DNA of 30,044 nucleotides, from assembly GCA_036655715.1 (NCBI GenBank), contig JAVVPO010000023.1, positions 1-30,044 on the forward strand. The letters run 5' to 3'. This document shows positions 24,594 to 30,044 of this stretch, piece after piece. Both the position numbers and the translations under genes were made by a program. A model generated the notes under the pieces. It was not told where the DNA came from. It did no database searches and saw only the letters and a list, made by a program, of their open reading frames with translations. Origin of the DNA: JAVVPO01 sp036655715 (lineage in GTDB: Bacteria; Bacillota; Clostridia; Lachnospirales; Cellulosilyticaceae). Every line of letters begins with the position of its first letter. Position 1 is the first letter of the stretch.

Positions 24594-25960
24594 GGGAGCA
24601 TTCACTAAAAAGTATTTTCATACAGTATTTTGTAACTGTTGCAATCGGCATCTTATTAGTGCTAATAATGGTTAGCATAAGCATAAACGTCTTAGTGGGA
24701 GTAGGAATTATTTTGCCAGCCAATAATGAGGAGAAAATTATTTATACATTAAAGGAACAGTTAGAAGGCAAAGAAATACTGATACCAGAAGACTTTGAAC
24801 AGAAATGTAGCTATGCACTTTTCGATGTTACAAATCAACTTGTGCATACGAATATAAAAGAAATAAATGAACTAAAAGATTATATGGAAGGTAATAAGCC
24901 ATTAGGAAAATACTATGTGACCATTCAGGCGCAAAATAATTATGCCATTCTAGAATATGAGTTAGTGGCGAGATACAGTAGCCCTTTTCTTCAAAGATAC
25001 TTTCCTAGTGTAGAAGTTATACATGTGATTATTTTAATAAGTACAATACTAGTGGTGATTCTTATTATTTCCAATAGATACACAAGAAAGTTAAAACGTG
25101 CATTAGAGCCTCTTGAGAAGGCGGTAGCATTTATTGAAGAACAAAACCTAGACTTTGAAATAGAGAAGAGTACGATCAAAGAATTTGATGCTATTGGAAA
25201 ATCTCTAGAATCGATGAAAGTAGCTTTGCAGGAATCGTTACTTACCCAGTGGTTATTGGAAAAAAAGAAAGGGGAACAGATGGCTTCACTTGCTCATGAT
25301 ATCAAAACACCATTAACGATTATAAAAGGTAGTGCTGAATTATTAGAAGAAGATGAAGGTTTGAGTAAGGAGCAACATGCTTTAAGTATAAGTGTAAAGA
25401 GAAATAGTGAGAAGATTGAGGAGTATATTAAATTATTGATGGAGATTTCTAATGAGGGAATCAAAGAACAGTTAAGTACAGAAGTTGTAAATATCACTAC
25501 ATTTTTAAAAAAAATCTTAGAGCAGTCAAAAGAATTAGGAAAATTAAAAAGTATTAATATAGTTTTAGAGTTGCCCCAAGAAGATATAGTACTTAACTTA
25601 GATACACTACTAATGAGTAGAGCATTGATGAATATTATTGGAAATGCTATAGATTATACACCAAAAGAGAAGCAGCTATCTTTGAAAGTAGAAAAAATAG
25701 ATGCTATAACAAGTATTCATATAGTAGATGAAGGGGGAGGCTTTACAAGAGAAGCTATTCAAAAAGGATGCGAAGCCTTTTATATGGGGGATGAAAGTAG
25801 ACAGGGAAAAGGGCATTATGGTATGGGACTTTACATTGCTAAACAAATAGTCAAGAGACATCATGGTAATTTGTTTATTCAAAACAATGAGAAAAGTGGA
25901 GGGGGAGAAGTTATTATAAATTTACCTGTTCTTGTTAAAACTACTCTTAATGATGGGTAA
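24584..25960 (+). CDS. Membrane sensor histidine kinase
   Basis: The 458-residue kinase has a membrane helix at about 15-37, an extracellular region of about 100 residues, a second helix at about 146-164, a HAMP-like linker, and a HisKA domain with the phospho-acceptor H238 in LAHDIKTP. The ATPase domain has the N box (NIIGNAIDY, 350-358), DEGGGF (382-387) and GKGHYGMGLYIAK (408-420). It is the partner of the overlapping response regulator. The extracellular part matches no sensor I recognise, so the signal is unknown. An intrinsic terminator follows the stop. Confidence 0.94.
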   Translation: MDLREHSLKSIFIQYFVTVAIGILLVLIMVSISINVLVGVGIILPANNEEKIIYTLKEQLEGKEILIPEDFEQKCSYALFDVTNQLVHTNIKEINELKDYMEGNKPLGKYYVTIQAQNNYAILEYELVARYSSPFLQRYFPSVEVIHVIILISTILVVILIISNRYTRKLKRALEPLEKAVAFIEEQNLDFEIEKSTIKEFDAIGKSLESMKVALQESLLTQWLLEKKKGEQMASLAHDIKTPLTIIKGSAELLEEDEGLSKEQHALSISVKRNSEKIEEYIKLLMEISNEGIKEQLSTEVVNITTFLKKILEQSKELGKLKSINIVLELPQEDIVLNLDTLLMSRALMNIIGNAIDYTPKEKQLSLKVEKIDAITSIHIVDEGGGFTREAIQKGCEAFYMGDESRQGKGHYGMGLYIAKQIVKRHHGNLFIQNNEKSGGGEVIINLPVLVKTTLNDG

Positions 25961-25973
25961 ACTGTGGGTATAG

Positions 25974-26013
25974 AAGATGCTTTAGATGCAAGTAATATCT
26001 AAAGCATCTTTTT
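25974..26013 (+). terminator. Intrinsic terminator of the traX/two-component operon
   Basis: AGATGCTTTAGAT (25975-25987) pairs with ATCTAAAGCATCT (25997-26009); a T run follows. Confidence 0.9.
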
Positions 26014-26062
26014 CTCTAGGATATGAATGAAAAGAATAATAGACACTATTAAGAGGCAGAGT

Positions 26063-26090
26063 TTGAAAAATATATAAAATAGGATATAAT
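26063..26090 (+). promoter_or_regulatory. Probable promoter of a small transcription unit
   Basis: TTGAAA (26063-26068) and TATAAT (26085-26090) are 16 bases apart (17 if TTTGAA is read). An AAAAGGAAAG ribosome binding site and ATG follow within 20 bases, so the leader would be very short. Confidence 0.55.
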
Positions 26091-26108
26091 GAAGAAAAGG
26101 AAAGTGAA

Positions 26109-26177
26109 ATGATGACTCATATAATAAAATCAATGAAAAAAATTGAATGGATGCCATGTACTGATAGACCATTGTAA
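26109..26177 (+). CDS. Small ORF of 22 residues, possible peptide or 5' half of a broken small gene
   Basis: After AAAGGAAAG an ATG-ATG pair opens a frame of 22 residues ending MPCTDRPL and a TAA. It has no signal peptide and no family I recognise. The next codon after the stop is ATG in the same frame and opens a second ORF, so the two may be one small gene broken by a stop codon. Reading one base later around the stop gives HCKCGKQIIV, a zinc-ribbon-like stretch, which hints at a frameshift. Together with the promoter before it and the terminator at 26327-26370, it forms a unit of about 280 bases that explains the 25961-26424 gap. Confidence 0.4.
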   Translation: MMTHIIKSMKKIEWMPCTDRPL

Positions 26178-26288
26178 ATGTGGAAAACAAATAATTGTTT
26201 AGCATTTGAAAAGCAAGAAGAGTTAGAAAGAGCTGGCAATGAAATTGGCAATATACTCAGTTTAATATTAGGAATGAGTAAGAAATAA
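26178..26288 (+). CDS. Small ORF of 36 residues directly after the 22-residue ORF
   Basis: This frame starts with ATG directly after the previous TAA, in the same phase, and encodes 36 residues with a charged helical stretch (EKQEELERAG) and then NILSLILGM, an amphipathic pattern. It has no ribosome binding site of its own, so it would need read-through or reinitiation. It may equally be the 3' half of a decayed gene. I do not recognise a family. Confidence 0.35.
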   Translation: MWKTNNCLAFEKQEELERAGNEIGNILSLILGMSKK

Positions 26289-26326
26289 AACCTCCACCTA
26301 AACTACGAAGAATATAAATAGACTAG

Positions 26327-26370
26327 TCCTAGAACATAAGGTGAAAATGATATGTTCCTAGGATTTTTTT
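26327..26370 (+). terminator. Intrinsic terminator of the small unit
   Basis: TCCTAGAACATA (26327-26338) pairs with TATGTTCCTAGGA (26351-26363) with one bulged G, followed by seven T. Confidence 0.88.
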
Positions 26371-26424
26371 GTTGAAAAATCGGTTATACAGCTAATAAAT
26401 AAGCCGAATGAGAGGAGGAAAATT

Positions 26425-27606
26425 GTGAGAGGAAATTTTTGTGGCAACTTACTTAGGATGGAACGCGTGAGACAAGGGAAAGGGCAAAAAGAGATTTGCT
26501 ATGGTATTTGTGTGACGAGTTATTTGTGTAAGATTGAAAAAGGCCAAGTAAAAGCAGATGAAGAGATGATTAAAAAACTATTTGCACAGTTAGAGATAGA
26601 CTACTGTGATGATGCAAAGCTATTAGAGCAGGCTAGGGAACTTATGAAACAGTACCATTACCAAGCAAATTATGGCCTTAAAAGAACCGCTTTTGAGCAG
26701 CTCAAGCAGTTAGGAGAGAAACTCCAATATAGTCCATTAGGTTTGGATTATAGTTTGATTTGCGGCGCAGAAGGAGAAGCTGTCTATGAAATGGTGAAAA
26801 GTTGTGAAGGATGCATGACAGAGGAGCAATTAGGAATCTTTTACATGAGTACACCTATATATAAGTCCTGGGAGGAACAATTAGAAGCCTATGAAAAGGC
26901 ATATAAACTTTTGGGAACAAGTGCAAGTTATTTTAATATCTTAACAGTACTATTGCAAATTGGACGGTATGCTGAAATACATAGAAGAGCTAAGATTTGC
27001 CGGGAGTTAGCTATAGAGGAAGGTAATACTTACGTGCTAGCAGCTACTTTTTTGATGCAGGGACATGCCTATGCGGTTCTAGATTTAGACCAATTTATGG
27101 TGGAACATTATGAAAGAGGACTTAAATTTTTACAAAATACACACTGGATAGAAGAGGAAGAATTTGAGGTTGTTTACTATAATATGGGTTCTGTCTTTGT
27201 AACAACAAAAGATTATCCCAAAGCATTAGAGTATCTAGATAAAGTGAAAGTGGAGACCTTTATGCTATGTCAGAAAAAAGCACTTGTCTATATCCGAGCA
27301 GGAAAATTAGAAGAGGCTAAAAACTACTTAGTAAAAATGAAAGCCTATGCAGAAAAAGGGGAAGATAGTAAAGTTTATCAAGTGATGTATGAGGAAGCAG
27401 TAATGGAGCAGCAAGAGGGTTATCTAAAGGATCCAAACTATCTAGAAGTAGTAGAAAGACTTCAAAAAGTGCTTAGAGAAGAAAGACATTTTGGATACCT
27501 TTATTTTTATAGAGAACAGATTGTAGAAGCCTATAGCCAACAGAAAAAATACAAAAAAGCTTTAGCATTTCAAAATGAAATTTCCTCAAAAACCATTCAA
27601 ATGTAA
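26425..27606 (+). CDS. XRE-family regulator with TPR-like C-terminus (RRNPP-like layout)
   Basis: The 393-residue protein has an N-terminal helix-turn-helix (about residues 5-60; GICVTSYLCKIEKG fits the recognition helix region of XRE proteins) and a long all-helical C-terminus with tetratricopeptide-like repeats. This is the layout of PlcR, Rgg and AimR-type regulators, many of which bind small signalling peptides. Whether this one does is inference. The start is GTG at 26425 with GAGGAGG seven bases upstream. A weak promoter (TTGAAA at 26372, TAAATA at 26396) may drive it. An MFS exporter gene follows after 106 bases, and a small-ORF unit lies upstream. Confidence 0.8.
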   Translation: MRGNFCGNLLRMERVRQGKGQKEICYGICVTSYLCKIEKGQVKADEEMIKKLFAQLEIDYCDDAKLLEQARELMKQYHYQANYGLKRTAFEQLKQLGEKLQYSPLGLDYSLICGAEGEAVYEMVKSCEGCMTEEQLGIFYMSTPIYKSWEEQLEAYEKAYKLLGTSASYFNILTVLLQIGRYAEIHRRAKICRELAIEEGNTYVLAATFLMQGHAYAVLDLDQFMVEHYERGLKFLQNTHWIEEEEFEVVYYNMGSVFVTTKDYPKALEYLDKVKVETFMLCQKKALVYIRAGKLEEAKNYLVKMKAYAEKGEDSKVYQVMYEEAVMEQQEGYLKDPNYLEVVERLQKVLREERHFGYLYFYREQIVEAYSQQKKYKKALAFQNEISSKTIQM

Positions 27607-27650
27607 GTTGAAATGGGTAAAAGAGGGGAGAATTTCTCAGAAAAGAGTAT

Positions 27651-27679
27651 TATACATTTCTAATATACTATCTTATACT
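27651..27679 (+). promoter_or_regulatory. Candidate promoter of the MFS gene
   Basis: TATACA (27651-27656) and TATACT (27674-27679) are 17 bases apart. The -35 is only a four-of-six match. The -10 lies in the left arm of an inverted repeat. Confidence 0.45.
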
Positions 27680-27702
27680 TTTATTAAGAGAAAAAGTATA
27701 AG
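27672..27702 (+). repeat. Perfect 11-bp inverted repeat over the MFS promoter and ribosome binding site
   Basis: CTTATACTTTT (27672-27682) and AAAAGTATAAG (27692-27702) are exact reverse complements separated by nine bases. No T run follows, so it is not a terminator. The left arm contains the candidate -10 and the right arm runs into the AAGGAG ribosome binding site (27700-27705). It may be a protein operator or an RNA hairpin that hides the ribosome binding site. Confidence 0.65.
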
Positions 27703-27712
27703 GAGTAGGGAA

Positions 27713-28957
27713 ATGAGAGATAAGAAAAAAACGTTATGGACGAAAGACTTTAGCTGTATTACAGGGGCAACGATATTGTCGGCAATAGGTGGGGAAGCAA
27801 TGAATTTGCCTCTTAGTTTACTTGTTTTTGAGGAGACACAGTCAACTTTTCTAGCAGCACTGCTACTTATATGTGGGATGTTGCCAGATGTGATTTTACC
27901 TATATTGGTGGCACCTGTTATCGATAGGGGAAGTAAGAAAAAGTGGATTGTAGGACTGGATATGCTCATGGCATCTTTGTATTTAGCAATTGGTGTATGG
28001 GCAGGGAAATATGGATTTAATTATGGTGTCTATATACTATTTGTATTAATGGTAGGAACTATTTCGGTGTTTTATAGGTTGAGTTTTTCCGCGTGGTATC
28101 CAGATTTGATTCCAGTAGGATTTGAACAAAAAGGTTTTGCGGTAAGTGGGACGATTTATCCAATTATAACGATTTGTATGGCACCAATAGCAACATTTCT
28201 CTATGAGAAAGTTTCTATAAGTACCCTATTTTATCTGGTAGCTGGAATGACAATACTTTCCGTGATTGTAGAACTTTGTATTAGAGAAACCAAAAGTGTA
28301 ACATCTGAAAAATATACTTTTAGCATGTATGTTATGGATATAAAAGAGGGATTTGTGTATTTGAAAAAGGAGCATGGGATTAGAAACATTTATACATACA
28401 TGAGTATTACAAGTGGGGCTTCAGAAGGGATAGCGGTTATGGCGCAGGCGTACTACCAGACACAACCTTGGTTATCTGTTACCATGCTAGGCTTTTTAAA
28501 AAGTGCAGAAATGATTGGCAGGGTCATTGGCGGGATGGTACAGTACAAATGTGAGATTCCTCCTAATAAACGTTATAAATTTACCAAGATGGTTTATACT
28601 GTTTATGATACAATGGATGCTTTTTTACTCTTTATGCCGTATCCCCTTATGCTGCTAAATCGTTTTTTATGCGGGACATTGGGAAGTATGAGTGCGACTA
28701 TTCGTTCTGTGGCTATACAGTCTTATTTGCCAGCGCATATGCGTGCAAGGATTCAGGCTTTGTTTGGTGTAATCTTTGCTATTGGAGGCATCCTATTTCA
28801 ACTAGTAGCGGGGATATTAGGAGAGATGATGCCTTATCGCATAGTGGCCTTTCTACTTGGGGTCATTACATTTGGTAGCATGATTTTACTCATTTTCATT
28901 CCAAAGAAAGATAATGCACCCATTTATGCAGCAGAGCGAATAACTAAAGAGGAATAA
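27713..28957 (+). CDS. Major facilitator superfamily exporter
   Basis: The 414-residue protein has about twelve membrane helices and resembles the MFS_3/EntS-type drug and siderophore exporters: an N-terminal TGATILSAIGGEAMNLPL helix, a D-RG-SKKKW loop after helix 2, and a matching C-terminal half with HMRARIQALFG. The substrate cannot be told. The start is the ATG at 27713, seven bases after AGGAG; a longer in-frame ORF reaches back into the regulator gene at 27575 but has no ribosome binding site. The adjacent XRE-TPR regulator may control it through the inverted repeat upstream. An intrinsic terminator follows. Confidence 0.88.
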   Translation: MRDKKKTLWTKDFSCITGATILSAIGGEAMNLPLSLLVFEETQSTFLAALLLICGMLPDVILPILVAPVIDRGSKKKWIVGLDMLMASLYLAIGVWAGKYGFNYGVYILFVLMVGTISVFYRLSFSAWYPDLIPVGFEQKGFAVSGTIYPIITICMAPIATFLYEKVSISTLFYLVAGMTILSVIVELCIRETKSVTSEKYTFSMYVMDIKEGFVYLKKEHGIRNIYTYMSITSGASEGIAVMAQAYYQTQPWLSVTMLGFLKSAEMIGRVIGGMVQYKCEIPPNKRYKFTKMVYTVYDTMDAFLLFMPYPLMLLNRFLCGTLGSMSATIRSVAIQSYLPAHMRARIQALFGVIFAIGGILFQLVAGILGEMMPYRIVAFLLGVITFGSMILLIFIPKKDNAPIYAAERITKEE

Positions 28958-28965
28958 GCTTTATG

Positions 28966-29002
28966 AGTTGTAGGCTTTTTTGATGGAGCTACAACTTTTT
29001 TT
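28966..29002 (+). terminator. Intrinsic terminator of the MFS gene
   Basis: AGTTGTAGGCT (28966-28976) pairs with AGCTACAACT (28987-28996) with one bulged G, followed by a run of T. Confidence 0.85.
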
Positions 29003-29067
29003 GTATGACTATTCAATAAAAGTGACTAGTAAAAAGAGCATAGGATTGATTAGAATAGGGAGAAGAT

Positions 29068-30030
29068 ATGACACGAAGACTACAATATAAGCTAGAAGAG
29101 AAGCATGATGGTAAGAGTATTGGATTGTTTTTAAAAGAAAAGGAGTATTCAAGAGCAGTCCTTATAGAACTCAAAAAAACAAAAAGAGGAATTAGAAAAA
29201 ATGGTGTTTGGGCAGGTGTAAACGAAATAGTAAAGACAGGAGATTTGTTAGATATATGTCTAACAGAACAGGGTTCTTCTGAAAATATTGTTCCGACAAA
29301 GTGCGCGTTAGATATTTTATATGAGGATGAAGATATCTTGGTAGTAAACAAGCCCTATGATACGCCTATTCATCCATCTGTTAATAATTATGATAATACC
29401 TTAGCCAATAGTGTTATATCTTATTACCAGGAGCAGAACAAACCACATATATTCAGGTGCATCAACAGGTTAGACCGAGACACTACAGGGGTAACGATTA
29501 TTGCAAAGAACTTAATAAGTGCAAGTATCTTATCAAGGAGGGGAGAAGAGCGCAGATTAACTAGAACCTATGTGGCTTTTGTAGAAGGGATTACAAGAGA
29601 AGAAGGAACGATTGACCTACCTATTGGAAGAGCGGAAGGTACAATCATTAAGCGGAAGATAGATGAAAAAGAAGGTAAGCATGCGATTACTCATTATCGC
29701 AGGCTTGAAGTATTTGAGGTAGATAGAAAGGCAGTATCGGTTGTTGCATTACAATTAGAAACAGGGCGCACGCATCAGATACGCGTGCATATGTCTGCTA
29801 TTGGGAACCCTCTTCTGGGAGATTTTTTATATAATGAAAGTAATCATATGCTAACAAGGCAGGGATTACATGCTGCTGAGTATAGCTTTTATCACCCAAT
29901 CACTAAAGAATATAAGCGAATAATAGCACCACTTCCTAAGGATATGATAATGCTTAGGGAACATTGGGTGGAGGAAACCAATCAATCATGGGATTTAGAG
30001 GTGTTGTTTCAACAGATGCAGGCATTTTGA
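29068..30030 (+). CDS. RluA-family RNA pseudouridine synthase
   Basis: The 320-residue enzyme has an S4-like N-terminal region (about 1-70) and the RluA catalytic domain, with active-site D136 in INRLDRDTTG, VVNKPYDTPIHPS near 92-104, and GRTHQIRVHMSAIGNPLLGD near the C-terminal part. It isomerises uridine to pseudouridine in ribosomal or transfer RNA; which position (as in RluC, RluD or YjbO-type enzymes) cannot be decided. The residue before RLD is N where H is common, a frequent variant. AGGGAGAAG precedes the ATG. It is complete and probably monocistronic. Confidence 0.93.
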   Translation: MTRRLQYKLEEKHDGKSIGLFLKEKEYSRAVLIELKKTKRGIRKNGVWAGVNEIVKTGDLLDICLTEQGSSENIVPTKCALDILYEDEDILVVNKPYDTPIHPSVNNYDNTLANSVISYYQEQNKPHIFRCINRLDRDTTGVTIIAKNLISASILSRRGEERRLTRTYVAFVEGITREEGTIDLPIGRAEGTIIKRKIDEKEGKHAITHYRRLEVFEVDRKAVSVVALQLETGRTHQIRVHMSAIGNPLLGDFLYNESNHMLTRQGLHAAEYSFYHPITKEYKRIIAPLPKDMIMLREHWVEETNQSWDLEVLFQQMQAF

Positions 30031-30044
30031 ACTGTGGATACTCC

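Noticed and set aside
25999..26205. Hydrophobic minus-strand ORF of 68 codons opposite the small unit
   Set aside because: It has no convincing ribosome binding site, crosses a terminator, and its hydrophobic composition follows from AT-rich antisense sequence.
27613..27663. A 16-codon ORF between the XRE-TPR regulator and the MFS gene as a pheromone candidate
   Set aside because: It has no ribosome binding site and no hydrophobic leader, and it ends where the candidate MFS promoter begins.
1..30044. CRISPR arrays, complete insertion sequences, prophage genes
   Set aside because: I saw no regularly spaced direct repeats, transposase, integrase or phage structural genes in any part of the window.

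Overview
The window is a 30,044-base, AT-rich chromosomal segment with Firmicutes-style signals: strong AGGAGG-type ribosome binding sites, TTGACN/TATAAT promoters and many intrinsic terminators. The gene set (anaerobic cobalamin pathway with a CbiE-CbiT fusion, PepF, an M55 D-aminopeptidase, TraX, an XRE-TPR regulator) suggests an anaerobic member of the Clostridia, perhaps the Lachnospirales. The genus is not proven by the sequence.

Layout. (1) 1-939: the 3' part of a tRNA-Val(GAC) gene cut by the window edge, then an alpha/beta-hydrolase esterase. (2) 1069-3596: a single-gene unit with its own promoter and terminator, encoding a 798-residue protein that joins a carotenoid-desaturase/retinol-saturase-like FAD oxidoreductase, an SCP2-like lipid-binding domain and a multi-helix membrane tail. 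(3) 3609-7038: pepF on the minus strand, divergent from a D-aminopeptidase (M55) and a DedA membrane protein. (4) 7049-22575: a promoter, a cobalamin riboswitch with an attenuator-type terminator, and 15 tightly packed genes for cobalamin: cbiD-L-F-G-H-J-ET-A-C-B, cobD, cbiP, a cobC-cobU fusion, cobS and cobT. (5) 22583-23036: the 5' part (domain I) of a group II intron, without reverse transcriptase or domain V, lying just after the operon terminator and followed by a second, very long hairpin. (6) 23092-26013: a TraX-family membrane protein and a two-component system. (7) 26063-26370: a very small transcription unit with its own promoter and terminator, holding two short in-frame ORFs split by one stop codon. 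(8) 26425-29002: an XRE-TPR regulator (RRNPP-like layout) and an MFS exporter whose candidate promoter is covered by an 11-bp inverted repeat. (9) 29068-30030: an RluA-family pseudouridine synthase.

The cobalamin operon covers ring methylations, contraction, amidation, aminopropanol attachment and nucleotide-loop assembly, working from cobalt-precorrin-2. No gene for uroporphyrinogen methylation, cobalt insertion, corrinoid adenosylation, cobalt transport or lower-ligand synthesis is present, so those steps must be encoded elsewhere. The riboswitch probably shuts the whole operon off when adenosylcobalamin is abundant.

Most of the window is well-understood metabolism. The items that look least ordinary are the three-module oxidoreductase, the cobC-cobU fusion, the intron remnant by the operon terminator, the small transcription unit before the XRE-TPR regulator, the palindrome over the MFS promoter, and a C at tRNA position 33.
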